A stretch of DNA of 33,978 bases. It comes from an uncultured Candidatus Planktophila sp. GTDB lineage: Bacteria; Actinomycetota; Actinomycetes; Nanopelagicales; Nanopelagicaceae. The stretch is taken from positions 1-33,978 of the forward strand of contig CALJUA010000101.1 of assembly GCA_937975715.1 (NCBI GenBank), in the 5' to 3' direction. Shown here in pieces: positions 7,779 to 15,311 of the stretch; the first letter of the stretch is position 1; every line of letters begins with the position of its first letter. A program made the position numbers and the translations under genes. Under the pieces are notes generated by a model that worked only from the letters and a program-made list of their open reading frames with translations, made no database searches and was not told the DNA's origin.

Positions 7779-10700
7779 TAGGCCACCTCACGATCTTCGA
7801 GTTCACGACGCTTACGGCCCGCAGGAAGTGCCATCACAATTGTCGTCACAAGTGCAATCAGAAAGATTGAAAGCCATGCACGGCGACTCGTTCCGTCATG
7901 CAAGAAGACCACTTCTCCGGCCTCGTAGACTTTAAATTGAGGAAGCCCGTACTCGCTTTCGCTGCGATCAAGTCGAACTCCCGCTGCAAGTGCTTGCCAA
8001 CCTTGGCTGTAATTTTCTGTCAGAGTGAGCGTTCCTGGCCCTGGAACAACGACTGACCCAAGTGCGATATCCAGGACAGAGCTCTTACCCGAGAAGTCAG
8101 TGAAGATAGCTCGGCCGGTGGGTTGCGCGACTTTCCATACAGTTCCTGCCGGGGTTGATGATGCTCGGTTAAAACCTCCGAGGCCATCGATGGTTTGAAT
8201 GAGTTCTTGATGTGCAGGACTCTTCACAAATACATATTTGATACCGAATGATGCAAAAGTCTTTGAACTACCTACTCCGGTGTTATCGATAAGACCTTCA
8301 ACGGCATGAGTAATGAGTGGCGCATTCTCAATAGCAACATCTGGCTGACCAAGTGTTACTTCTCCCCCGCGTGCAATGTAATAAGCAAGTGCACGGCGAT
8401 CATCTTCTTCGATAGATCGAATCACTAGCGTCTTTGCACCATCTTCAATAGCAAGAAAGGCAGGAAGTACTGGTTCTGCTTTTCTTTGAACGGGCGATGC
8501 AGCTCCAGCAGAGAAGACCCAAAGGGATGAAGTCACGCTATAAGTTGCGCTGATTAAGATCACAAGTCCTACTGCGATATGTTGATAATTAAAGTGCGAG
8601 CTTTCAAGGCGAGAACGAACGTCATCAAACATTATGACAGTGGCACTCACTGAGAGGGCTGTAGCAATTGCAATGAAAGCTCCAGCAAATACGTATTCAC
8701 GACTCGACGAACCATTTCCGGTGACTTGAAGCGAGGCGGTAAGAGCGCCGAAGAGTAAAAATCCGATTCCATAAGTGGAGTATTCGCGCGCCTTTGTGGT
8801 CGAGAAATATGTAACGACAAGGAGGATCGAGATTGGGCTAATCGACCACCAAGGAAGCGAGCCAGCTCCACCAGGATTTGCAAGCAGCGCAAGGTTTCCG
8901 CCGCCTCCTGGCTGCATGATTCCAATCTCTAAAAGAGTTCGAGATGGGTGAATGATGTACGTAAGAGATGTTGGCAGGGCGAGAATCAATGGAGTGAAAA
9001 GGATGATTGAACGTCGACCTAAACGAGTGAGAAAGAGCGGATCTCGATAATTCTTATCAGCAGCTAAATAATCGCGTGCAATGTAATACAGCGAGCCCAG
9101 AATTAGGATGAGAATCAGAGAAGGGTTGAGAGTCTGAAGCACCCAAATAAAGAGCGAAATTGCAAAGAGGTTTCGAATGGAGCGATTTTCAATAGCGCTC
9201 CAGTTACCCAAGTGAGCGAGAAAGATGGGAAGAAGAATCACAAGAGCAACGACTCCAAGGTGGCCACCATTGACTGAAGAAATCGCCACTGGCGAGAGCG
9301 CATAGAGAAGCGATGCCGCTGCAATCAAGACGGGGCTGGAAGATAGGTTGCTCAGGAATCTCTGTGCGCTCCATAACGCCAAGAATGGCGCAACGATGAA
9401 GAAGATTGAGATAAATGCGGGGACGCTTCCAAATGTAAGAAGTGAACCAATTCCTACCAAGAGCACCCAAGCAGGGGCTGCAATATTTGAGCCCATTCCG
9501 ACTTCATGCCAGCTCTGCACAAAAAATTGCCAGATATCTGAGGTTCCTGAAGGAGAGGTGGCTAATGCACCTCCCGAGATAGAACCCCAACGATGTCGAG
9601 TCCAACCAAAGGTAATCACTAGCAAGAAAGTAGAGGCAATCACTAGCGGCTTAACAAAGATTGTCTTCCAAATATTGTTATTGAGTGGCTGAAGGATTTC
9701 TTCATCTTCATTAATATCAAGTTCGCTCAGTACAGGTGCCTGATCGCTTTGATCATCGGGAAAGATTTTTCCTCGAATATTTTCAACGAGACGGCTAAAG
9801 CCGCTTCTGGCCTGCGTCCATCGCGATGGAATAAAGCGTCCAACAATTCCTGAAGAAACTAAACGTTGCTGCTTACGAACTTTTCTAGCTGTAAGAAGTT
9901 CTCCCGGATGAATCAACAGAGATGCAATTGCAAGAATTTCATCGCTGGAATACCCAGGAAGTTTTGCAAAGAGATAGGCAATCGAACGAATAGCAGCACC
10001 GCTCATGAGCTGTAGAGCTAGGAGCGGCAACTTCCACCACGATGAGTTTGCAAGGAGAACATATGCGGCGTTACGACGGTCAAGAAGGAGCGGACGATGA
10101 AGTGGCGCACCTTCGATATCAATTGCACGTCGCTCAGAGGATGCAGCTTGGGCGTGGAATCCAATGGCAGATGTGACCGCAAGCACCGAGTGACCAGATG
10201 CATGTACGCGCCAACCAAAATCGACATCATCGCGGAAGAGTTCTAGGTTGGGATCAAAACCACCAAGCTCTTCAAAGACATCGCGGCGGATGAGTGCGCC
10301 TGCAGTGCTGACAGAGAGCACTTCGTGATTGCCATCGTGTTGACCTTGATCGTATTCATGCAGCTCAAGCCCGGTCCATCGAGAACCGTTGGTGGCGATA
10401 CTGATTCCAACTTCTAATAAGTGAGTGCGATCATGCCAACCCAATAATTTAGGACCAGCCATAACGATGTTGGGGCGATCAGCAACCGCAGCGGTGAGTT
10501 CTTCTAAGGCGTGTGGGTCGAGAGCGCAGTCGTCGTGGAGAATCCAAAGCCACTCTTCTACCCCTTCAATCGGAGCGGGGAGTTGAGAGACGCCGTACTG
10601 AACAGCTTGACCAAAGGATGTCGTGCGATCGAGAGTGACGGTTGGAATGCGAGCGCCTTTGAGCAGCTTTGCTGATGCATCTTGAGACCCGGTATCGATA

Positions 10701-10813
10701 GCGAGAATTTGATCGGCGTTACGACTCTGCGACGTAATAGAGGCGACAACCTCAGGTAGCCATGTCGCACCATCGTGCACAACAAGAAGTGCTGTGATGC
10801 GTGAGGTGGTCAT
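7778..10813 (-). CDS. Large membrane glycosyltransferase (GT2 domain plus polytopic membrane region)
   Basis: 1011-residue protein. Residues 1-240 form a GT-A family 2 glycosyltransferase: the N-terminal strand ITALLVVHDGATWLPEVV, an LHDDCALDP metal/nucleotide site at 92-100, and a catalytic-base region LFRDDVDFGWRVHASG at 192-207. After an amphipathic linker (about 300-385) come roughly a dozen hydrophobic helices between about 388 and 775. An extracytoplasmic beta-rich domain of about 200 residues and a last TM helix near 980-998, ending in a basic tail, complete it. This layout suggests a cytoplasmic sugar transferase joined to a GT-C-like or transporter-like membrane part. The donor and acceptor are unknown. 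It is coupled to DUF5719 by a 1-nt overlap and lies directly downstream of whiB2. Confidence 0.85.
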   Translation of the reverse strand: MTTSRITALLVVHDGATWLPEVVASITSQSRNADQILAIDTGSQDASAKLLKGARIPTVTLDRTTSFGQAVQYGVSQLPAPIEGVEEWLWILHDDCALDPHALEELTAAVADRPNIVMAGPKLLGWHDRTHLLEVGISIATNGSRWTGLELHEYDQGQHDGNHEVLSVSTAGALIRRDVFEELGGFDPNLELFRDDVDFGWRVHASGHSVLAVTSAIGFHAQAASSERRAIDIEGAPLHRPLLLDRRNAAYVLLANSSWWKLPLLALQLMSGAAIRSIAYLFAKLPGYSSDEILAIASLLIHPGELLTARKVRKQQRLVSSGIVGRFIPSRWTQARSGFSRLVENIRGKIFPDDQSDQAPVLSELDINEDEEILQPLNNNIWKTIFVKPLVIASTFLLVITFGWTRHRWGSISGGALATSPSGTSDIWQFFVQSWHEVGMGSNIAAPAWVLLVGIGSLLTFGSVPAFISIFFIVAPFLALWSAQRFLSNLSSSPVLIAAASLLYALSPVAISSVNGGHLGVVALVILLPIFLAHLGNWSAIENRSIRNLFAISLFIWVLQTLNPSLILILILGSLYYIARDYLAADKNYRDPLFLTRLGRRSIILFTPLILALPTSLTYIIHPSRTLLEIGIMQPGGGGNLALLANPGGAGSLPWWSISPISILLVVTYFSTTKAREYSTYGIGFLLFGALTASLQVTGNGSSSREYVFAGAFIAIATALSVSATVIMFDDVRSRLESSHFNYQHIAVGLVILISATYSVTSSLWVFSAGAASPVQRKAEPVLPAFLAIEDGAKTLVIRSIEEDDRRALAYYIARGGEVTLGQPDVAIENAPLITHAVEGLIDNTGVGSSKTFASFGIKYVFVKSPAHQELIQTIDGLGGFNRASSTPAGTVWKVAQPTGRAIFTDFSGKSSVLDIALGSVVVPGPGTLTLTENYSQGWQALAAGVRLDRSESEYGLPQFKVYEAGEVVFLHDGTSRRAWLSIFLIALVTTIVMALPAGRKRRELEDREVA

Positions 10814-10819
10814 GGAATT

Positions 10820-10825
10820 ACTCTA
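10820..10825 (-). promoter_or_regulatory. -10 hexamer TAGAGT for glycosyltransferase gene (leaderless geometry)
   Basis: TAGAGT ends 6 nt before the ATG at 10813, inside the 43-nt gap after whiB. A short inverted repeat (CTTTTGC/GCAAAAG around TCTT or AAGA) lies just upstream at about 10827-10845 but has no T-tract, so I do not call it a terminator. Confidence 0.4.
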
Positions 10826-10856
10826 ACTTTTGCAAGAGCAAAAAGTGAAAGAGGCC

Positions 10857-11162
10857 TTAGGCGCGACGCTTAAGGCGACGACGCTCACGCTCTGAGAGGC
10901 CACCCCAGATACCGAAACGCTCATCGTGAGCGAGCGCGTATTCGAGGCACTCCTGGCGGACATCGCATGATTGGCAGACACGCTTGGCTTCACGTGTTGA
11001 GCCACCCTTTTCAGGGAAGAAAGCTTCTGGGTCGGTCTGAGCGCACAATGAACGCTCTTGCCATGAGAGTTCCATATTCTCGCCATTTGCGAGTTGGATG
11101 GTTGGTCCAGCAGTGGGGGCTGATGGCTTACCAGTTGAGAAACCTTCTGGGCGGATCGGCAT
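10857..11162 (-). CDS. whiB2: WhiB family iron-sulfur regulator (WhiB2/WhmD-like)
   Basis: 101-residue Wbl protein. Four cysteines for a [4Fe-4S] cluster are at C40, C63, C66 and C72 (C..CxxC..C pattern). They are followed by the Wbl turn GIWGG at 84-88 and a basic tail RRRLKRR. Wbl proteins bind the primary sigma factor region 4 and control transcription; WhiB2/WhmD is linked to septation in mycobacteria and sporulation septation in Streptomyces. The call to WhiB2 rests on short length and the neighbourhood (DUF3499, phosphomannomutase). The ATG at 11162 is well supported by AAGGAG 9 nt upstream; an internal ATG at residue 30 is less likely. It has the clearest promoter in the window and a 5' leader of about 55-60 nt. 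Confidence 0.93.
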   Translation of the reverse strand: MPIRPEGFSTGKPSAPTAGPTIQLANGENMELSWQERSLCAQTDPEAFFPEKGGSTREAKRVCQSCDVRQECLEYALAHDERFGIWGGLSERERRRLKRRA

Positions 11163-11224
11163 ACGTCGAATCTCCTTGGACCTTAGGGCGCAATTCGCTA
11201 TGAATTGCTGCGCTCTAGGAGTGA

Positions 11225-11240
11225 ATTACACCCATGTAAT
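11225..11240. promoter_or_regulatory. Dyad ATTACA-N4-TGTAAT overlapping the whiB2 -10
   Basis: Perfect 6-bp inverted arms at 11225-11230 and 11235-11240 with a 4-bp centre. One arm is the -10 element itself. A dyad here is well placed for a repressor or co-regulator of whiB2. The regulator is unknown and function is inferred. Confidence 0.4.
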
Positions 11241-11253
11241 CCCAGTAAGTCAA
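11225..11253 (-). promoter_or_regulatory. whiB2 promoter (TTGACT - 17 nt - TGTAAT)
   Basis: On the minus strand a near-consensus -35 TTGACT (11248-11253) is followed after exactly 17 nt by -10 TGTAAT (11225-11230). Transcription would start near 11218, leaving a leader of about 55 nt with the AAGGAG ribosome site. It is the only classical two-element promoter I could find in the window. Confidence 0.75.
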
Positions 11254-11288
11254 CCCCGAGTTTCCCTATTAAATGGTCAAATCGGGGT
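11253..11288. repeat. Inverted repeat ACCCCGA / TCGGGGT upstream of the whiB2 promoter
   Basis: Perfect 7-bp arms at 11253-11259 and 11282-11288 with a 22-bp AT-rich spacer. The near arm touches the -35 of the whiB2 promoter. It could be a paired regulator site or a hairpin in read-through RNA from the upstream gene. Confidence 0.35.
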
Positions 11289-11289
11289 G

Positions 11290-11315
11290 AAAAGTTGAAG
11301 TTTTTCAGCTTTTTA
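11290..11315 (-). terminator. Possible weak terminator of the sugar-nucleotide pyrophosphorylase operon
   Basis: Immediately after the stop of the pyrophosphorylase gene the minus strand can fold AAAAG...CTTTT and TGAA/TTCA with one C-A mismatch and an AAAC loop, ending in CTTTT. The stem is AT-rich and the T-run is short, so this is a tentative call. Confidence 0.3.
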
Positions 11316-12281
11316 CAGATTAATGGGCTCAGAAATCGCAGTGGACAAGTAGTGGCGCGATTGGTGAAGCCCTGATGTGAGAACTGTTTTATGAAAGATG
11401 AAGCATTGAGAAATTTCTACGCCATCTTCGATCACTACATCATCTCCGATAATGCAATCCTCGATACGAACGTTGGCACCTACCTTCACATTCTTGCCCA
11501 ATGAACTCTTTCCGGTGATCACAGCAGTGGGGTTTATTTCGCAGCCTGACATTGCATGGAAGTCGCCATCAATTAAATCGCGGGAACCTTTAAAGAGCGC
11601 TGCTGGCGTACCCACATCAAGCCAATATGCCTGCTCTTTATAACCAAAGACCGGACGACCTGCTGCAACAAGATCTGGAAATGTTGCTCGCTCAATGCTG
11701 ACGACTTCGCCTAAAGGAATTCGATTGATGACAGAAGAGTTGAAAACATAACAACCTGCATTGATGGAGTTAGTAATCGGGTTATCCATCTTCTCCAAAA
11801 ATGCTGTGACCCGATTTTCTGAATCTGTCGGAACGCATCCAAATGCTCGAGCATCTTCAACTTCAATGAGGTGGAGAGTCGCATCAGCAGATTTGCTTTG
11901 ATGAAATTTGATTTGATCTGCAATGGAGTGGCGACTGAGAACATCACCATTAAAGACAACAATAGGTTCATCGCCAAGGGCATCGAGATCCAACAGCTCT
12001 GCTGCATTACGGATTGCGCCGCCTGTCCCCAAGGGGTCCTTCTCTACTGCGTAGAGAATCTTCATTCCCCACTTGGATCCATCACCAAAGTAAGGAGTAA
12101 ATACTTCTGATAGGTATGAAGTAGCAAAAACGAGTGTGTGAATTCCAGCTTTCTGCGCTGCAAGAATTTGGTGCTCTGTTACGGGAAGACCTGCAACAGG
12201 CAACATCGGCTTAGGTGACTCTGATGTCAGCGGTTTAAGACGTGTACCGAAGCCGCCAACAAGAAGGATTCCCACTGCCAT
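11313..12281 (-). CDS. Sugar-1-phosphate nucleotidyltransferase, probably mannose-1-phosphate guanylyltransferase
   Basis: 322-residue two-domain enzyme. The N-terminal nucleotidyltransferase fold begins MAVGILLVGGFGTRLKPLT, with the nucleotide-binding GGFGTRL at 9-15 and SPKPMLPV following. VFNGDVLS is the metal-binding Asp region and YWLDVGTP a typical sugar-binding motif. The C-terminal part (about 245-322) has hexapeptide-type left-handed helix repeats (VITGKSSLGKNVKVGANV). It would make NDP-mannose from mannose-1-P, continuing the path from the phosphomannomutase in the same window. The base and sugar specificity are inferred from context. The frame is open to 12440, but the extension overlaps dapC and looks non-coding. 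The ATG at 12281 sits 2 nt after the dapC stop. Confidence 0.88.
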   Translation of the reverse strand: MAVGILLVGGFGTRLKPLTSESPKPMLPVAGLPVTEHQILAAQKAGIHTLVFATSYLSEVFTPYFGDGSKWGMKILYAVEKDPLGTGGAIRNAAELLDLDALGDEPIVVFNGDVLSRHSIADQIKFHQSKSADATLHLIEVEDARAFGCVPTDSENRVTAFLEKMDNPITNSINAGCYVFNSSVINRIPLGEVVSIERATFPDLVAAGRPVFGYKEQAYWLDVGTPAALFKGSRDLIDGDFHAMSGCEINPTAVITGKSSLGKNVKVGANVRIEDCIIGDDVVIEDGVEISQCFIFHKTVLTSGLHQSRHYLSTAISEPINL

Positions 12282-12283
12282 AG

Positions 12284-13354
12284 CTATGACTTTACCGCAG
12301 CGAGAATACGAGAAGCAGCCTGCGAAATCTGCTGATCTGTAGCTGTCATCGCAATGCGGATATGGGTTGCATCGCCATAGAAAATGCCTGGGGTTGCAAG
12401 CACGCCTAACTTTGCAAGCCAGGCAACGGAATCCCAGCAATCTTCATTACGTGTTGCCCAGAGATAGAGACCGGCATTGGAGAATTCGATTGAGAAACCT
12501 GCTGCCTCGAGCGCAGGAATCAGTGTGGCTTTACGTGAGTTATAAAGATCGCGCTGGTGAGCAACATGATCAGAATCCGAAAGGGCTGCAATCATCGCCT
12601 TCTGTACGGGAAGTGGAACCATCATGCCTGCGTGCTTTCGCACCTCAAGAATTTCAGCAATAAGTTGTGGGTCACCTATAACAAATGCTGCACGATACCC
12701 GGCAAGGTTTGAGCGCTTCGAGAGCGAATGCACAGCGAGAATATTGCGATTATCTCCACCGGTGTATTTCAAAATTGATGTTGGAGTTACATCTCTGCCA
12801 AATTCGAGATAGCACTCATCGGAGACAAGTACTCCCCCTGATTTGCGAGACCAATTGATTGCAGCTTCGTACTCTGCTTGAGAATGGACGCGCCCTGTTG
12901 GATTGGATGGTGAATTAACCCATGCCAGATCTGCCTGCGGCCATTGAGAAGCATCGATATCAACGGCGGTATGTGAAGCCTTTGCCAACATGGCACCCAC
13001 TAAATAAGTTGGATAGGCAACCGCTGGATAGAGAACAGTCGATGATGTGAGAAAAGTTGGAAGCCACGCAACGAACTCTTTAGAACCGATCAGTGGCAAG
13101 ACGCCAAAGTCGCCAATTGCTCCAAGATTATCTTTTGCCCATTGTGTAATTGCTGCACGAAGTTCAGGCGTTCCCATGGTTACTGGGTAGCTGGGAGAGT
13201 TAGAAGAATCTTTCAGAACTTGCTGGATAAATTCCGGTGTGGGATCTACTGGTGTTCCCACAGAGAGATCAATGATCCCTTCAGAATGTTCTTTCGCAGT
13301 TGCGCTATATGGTGCCAGCGCATCCCACGGAAAATCAGGAAGTTTGTGGCCCAA
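12284..13354 (-). CDS. dapC: Succinyldiaminopimelate transaminase DapC
   Basis: PLP-dependent class I/II aminotransferase of the succinylase branch to meso-diaminopimelate, needed for lysine and peptidoglycan. The 356 residues begin with LPDFPWDALAPY and IIDLSVGTPVDPTP, the signature N-terminus of actinobacterial DapC. WVNSPSNPTGRVHS is the substrate/PLP region, VSDECYLEFG carries the PLP-contacting Asp and Tyr, and HSLSKRSNLAGYR holds the Schiff-base lysine. The only usable start is a TTG at 13354, because a TAA lies three codons upstream. That start is inside the end of fdxA (20-nt overlap), so translation is likely coupled. The fdxA-dapC pair is widely conserved in actinobacteria. Confidence 0.93.
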   Translation of the reverse strand: MGHKLPDFPWDALAPYSATAKEHSEGIIDLSVGTPVDPTPEFIQQVLKDSSNSPSYPVTMGTPELRAAITQWAKDNLGAIGDFGVLPLIGSKEFVAWLPTFLTSSTVLYPAVAYPTYLVGAMLAKASHTAVDIDASQWPQADLAWVNSPSNPTGRVHSQAEYEAAINWSRKSGGVLVSDECYLEFGRDVTPTSILKYTGGDNRNILAVHSLSKRSNLAGYRAAFVIGDPQLIAEILEVRKHAGMMVPLPVQKAMIAALSDSDHVAHQRDLYNSRKATLIPALEAAGFSIEFSNAGLYLWATRNEDCWDSVAWLAKLGVLATPGIFYGDATHIRIAMTATDQQISQAASRILAAVKS

Positions 13355-13655
13355 GAGCGCTTACATCAGCGTGATCAGTACCTGTCTGACCTACCTTTGA
13401 TGCTCCGCCAGGTGAACCTAGCTCGACGAAGAATTCTGTATTGATCTTCTTGTAGTCCTGCCACTGTCCTGGGACATCATCTTCATAGTAGATAGCTTCT
13501 ACTGGGCAGACCGGCTCGCAAGCACCGCAATCGACGCACTCATCTGGCTGGATGTAGAGCATGCGTGAACCTTCATAGATGCAATCCACTGGGCACTCTT
13601 CACGACATGACTTATCTTTCACATCGACACAAGGCTGGGCAATCACATAGGTCAC
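13335..13655 (-). CDS. fdxA: Seven-iron ferredoxin FdxA/FdxC
   Basis: 106-residue electron carrier with one [3Fe-4S] and one [4Fe-4S] cluster. Eight cysteines are at 9, 17, 21, 25, 40, 43, 46 and 50, in the arrangement CVDVKDKSC, CPVDC and CVDCGACEPVCP. The length and opening TYVIAQPC are typical. The GTG at 13655 is chosen because it matches the family N-terminus and has an excellent GGAGG ribosome site 6 nt upstream. The frame stays open to 13802, but that extension would lie antisense to cysS and looks non-coding. A -10-like TAGAAT (13690-13695) lies 34 nt upstream. dapC overlaps its 3' end. Confidence 0.96.
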   Translation of the reverse strand: MTYVIAQPCVDVKDKSCREECPVDCIYEGSRMLYIQPDECVDCGACEPVCPVEAIYYEDDVPGQWQDYKKINTEFFVELGSPGGASKVGQTGTDHADVSALGPQTS

Positions 13656-13660
13656 GGTGG

Positions 13661-13666
13661 GCCTCC
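13661..13666 (-). promoter_or_regulatory. Strong ribosome binding site deciding the fdxA GTG start
   Basis: AGGAGG on the minus strand lies 5-6 nt before the GTG at 13655. It is one of the best Shine-Dalgarno sites in the window and rejects the longer open frame. Confidence 0.7.
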
Positions 13667-13689
13667 TCTTTCGGTACGGGCAGGCGGCA

Positions 13690-13695
13690 ATTCTA
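13690..13695 (-). promoter_or_regulatory. Possible -10 TAGAAT for fdxA-dapC
   Basis: TAGAAT at 34 nt before the fdxA GTG would leave room for the AGGAGG site. No clear -35 is visible at 16-18 nt, so this is tentative. Confidence 0.3.
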
Positions 13696-13721
13696 ACCAT
13701 GCGGAAGGGAGAATTGCTGAA

Positions 13722-13727
13722 TATGGT
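13722..13727 (+). promoter_or_regulatory. -10 hexamer TATGGT for the CysRS fusion gene (leaderless geometry)
   Basis: TATGGT ends 6 nt before the ATG at 13734. Together with a stop codon in frame at 13728-13730, it supports this ATG as the real start of the fusion protein. Confidence 0.45.
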
Positions 13728-13733
13728 TGAGTC

Positions 13734-15311
13734 ATGGGTTTCGAAGGTGAGATTGCTGGCGCGATAGGAGAACGGGTCTCCATCCGTCTTCGCGATGGCC
13801 AATCATTTCGAGACCTCCTCGGTGTTTTACAGAGTGAGACGACTCTGATTCGCCGTGATGGTTCTACTGCAACTTTTGATCCAACTGAGATTGCATACTT
13901 TCGAGTAGTACCGGTTTTCAATCGTAAAAATCTCGCAAATAAGGAGCTCGGTCTCTATGAGACTGCATCACGTGCTCTCGCAACTATTTCTGGAGATGTA
14001 GTCCGCATATACGCATGTGGACCTACTGTCTATCGCGATGCGCATATCGGAAATATGCGCACCTTTCTTCTGACTGATCTCATTCGCCGCGCCTTATCGC
14101 TCAATGGCACCGAATCTATTGTTGTCTCCAACATCACTGATGTTGGACACATGTCAGAAAATCTCGACGGATCTGATAGCGGAGATAAAGTTTTAGAAGA
14201 AGCAGCACGTGAATCTGTCGATCCTTTAGATATTGCGCGTCGGTATGAAGAGAAGTACCACAGAGATCTCGCCTCACTCAATATTCTTCCGGCAGATTAT
14301 TACCCGCGCGCAAGTGAGAACATCGCAGAGATAATTTCTTCAATTTCAGCCCTTATAGAAAAGGGCGCCGCATACGTAGGCAGCGACGGCAACGTTTACT
14401 GCGACGCGCAGCGAGTTGAAGATTATGGATATATCAGTGGCAATAAGTTGGATTCACTCAAACCGGGCCATCGCTATGAATATCAAGGCGATGGAGGTAA
14501 GAAGTTTCATGCTGACTGGGCTCTCTGGAAGTTAGCAGGCAAGCGCACAGAGATGATTTGGGACTCCCCTTGGGGTCCAGGTTTTCCTGGGTGGCATATC
14601 GAGTGCAGCGCAATGTCGCTTGCTCTTCTCGGCTCTGTTGTTGATATTCATGTCGGTGGAATAGATCTTCGTTTCCCTCATCATGAGAATGAGCGCGCAC
14701 AAACAAATGCAATTGCAGGCGAGGAAGTTGTCCGCAATTGGATTCATGGCGAACATCTGCTCTTTGAGGGCAAGAAGATGGCGAAAAGCTCCGGAAATGT
14801 CATTCTTGTCAGCGATATCTCAGCCAAAGGTTTTGATCCACTAGCACTGCGCCTTGCGCTCCTGGAAAATCGTTACAGATCTCAAATCGATATGACATGG
14901 CAGAACATCTCAGCAGCGCATTCGACTCTGAAGAGATGGCGAGAGTTGGTGGCTCAGTGGGGTTCTGGTGACGAACTTAAACGTGATGAAGAAATTTACT
15001 CGCACTTCATGAACGATCTCGATACTCCAAAAGCCATTCTGCGATTGCGAGCAATTGAAAAAGATTCTTCGATTGGCGCACAAGATAAGCGAGCCATTTT
15101 CCTTTATGCCGATCTAGTCCTCGGTCTCGACCTTGACCGCAAGCCATCGACAGAGTTAAGCGCAGAGGCGGAAAGTCTTTTGGAGGATCGTGCAGCGGCA
15201 CGTCTTGCCGGAAATTGGAGCGAGAGCGATCGTATTCGTGATGCCCTTGCTGCAATGAAAGTTGATGTGCGAGACAGCAAAGATGGACAGAGCTGGACGA
15301 TTAAAGGCTAG
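13734..15311 (+). CDS. cysS: Cysteinyl-tRNA synthetase with an N-terminal SH3-like (GNAT-associated) domain
   Basis: 525-residue class I aminoacyl-tRNA synthetase. The CysRS part starts at about residue 72 (LGLYETAS). It has the zinc ligands C95, C291, H316 and E320 (FPHHENE), the HIGH-type HIGN at 104-107, GWHIECSAM and KMAKSSGN at 348-355, then an alpha-helical C-terminal region. All key residues are intact. Residues 1-62 are extra: ERVSIRLRDG, DLLGVL and FDPTEIAYFRVVP resemble the SH3-like N-terminal domain of actinobacterial Rv0428c-type GNAT acetyltransferases, but no GNAT domain follows. No ATG, GTG or TTG exists in frame between residue 1 and the CysRS part, so it must be made as one protein unless CTG is used. 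It is not MshC, which is shorter and has different motifs. Its last bases overlap the DUF6113 gene. Confidence 0.92.
   Translation: MGFEGEIAGAIGERVSIRLRDGQSFRDLLGVLQSETTLIRRDGSTATFDPTEIAYFRVVPVFNRKNLANKELGLYETASRALATISGDVVRIYACGPTVYRDAHIGNMRTFLLTDLIRRALSLNGTESIVVSNITDVGHMSENLDGSDSGDKVLEEAARESVDPLDIARRYEEKYHRDLASLNILPADYYPRASENIAEIISSISALIEKGAAYVGSDGNVYCDAQRVEDYGYISGNKLDSLKPGHRYEYQGDGGKKFHADWALWKLAGKRTEMIWDSPWGPGFPGWHIECSAMSLALLGSVVDIHVGGIDLRFPHHENERAQTNAIAGEEVVRNWIHGEHLLFEGKKMAKSSGNVILVSDISAKGFDPLALRLALLENRYRSQIDMTWQNISAAHSTLKRWRELVAQWGSGDELKRDEEIYSHFMNDLDTPKAILRLRAIEKDSSIGAQDKRAIFLYADLVLGLDLDRKPSTELSAEAESLLEDRAAARLAGNWSESDRIRDALAAMKVDVRDSKDGQSWTIKG

Noticed and set aside
10826..10846. Inverted repeat CTTTTGC/GCAAAAG between whiB and the glycosyltransferase as a terminator
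   Set aside because: The stem is AT-rich and no T-tract follows on either strand.
12282..12440. N-terminal extension of the sugar-nucleotide pyrophosphorylase frame
   Set aside because: Cys/Arg-rich residues with no similarity to the family, located inside dapC. The ATG at 12281 gives the normal GGFGTRL-proximal start.
13656..13802. N-terminal extension of the ferredoxin frame by 49 codons
   Set aside because: The extension is antisense to the cysS start, is unlike any ferredoxin, and the GTG at 13655 has an ideal AGGAGG site and the family N-terminus.
13734..15311. Reading the gene as MshC (cysteine ligase of mycothiol synthesis)
   Set aside because: MshB and MoeZ nearby made this tempting, but the length, the HIGN/KMAKSSGN motifs and the helical C-terminal region fit CysRS.
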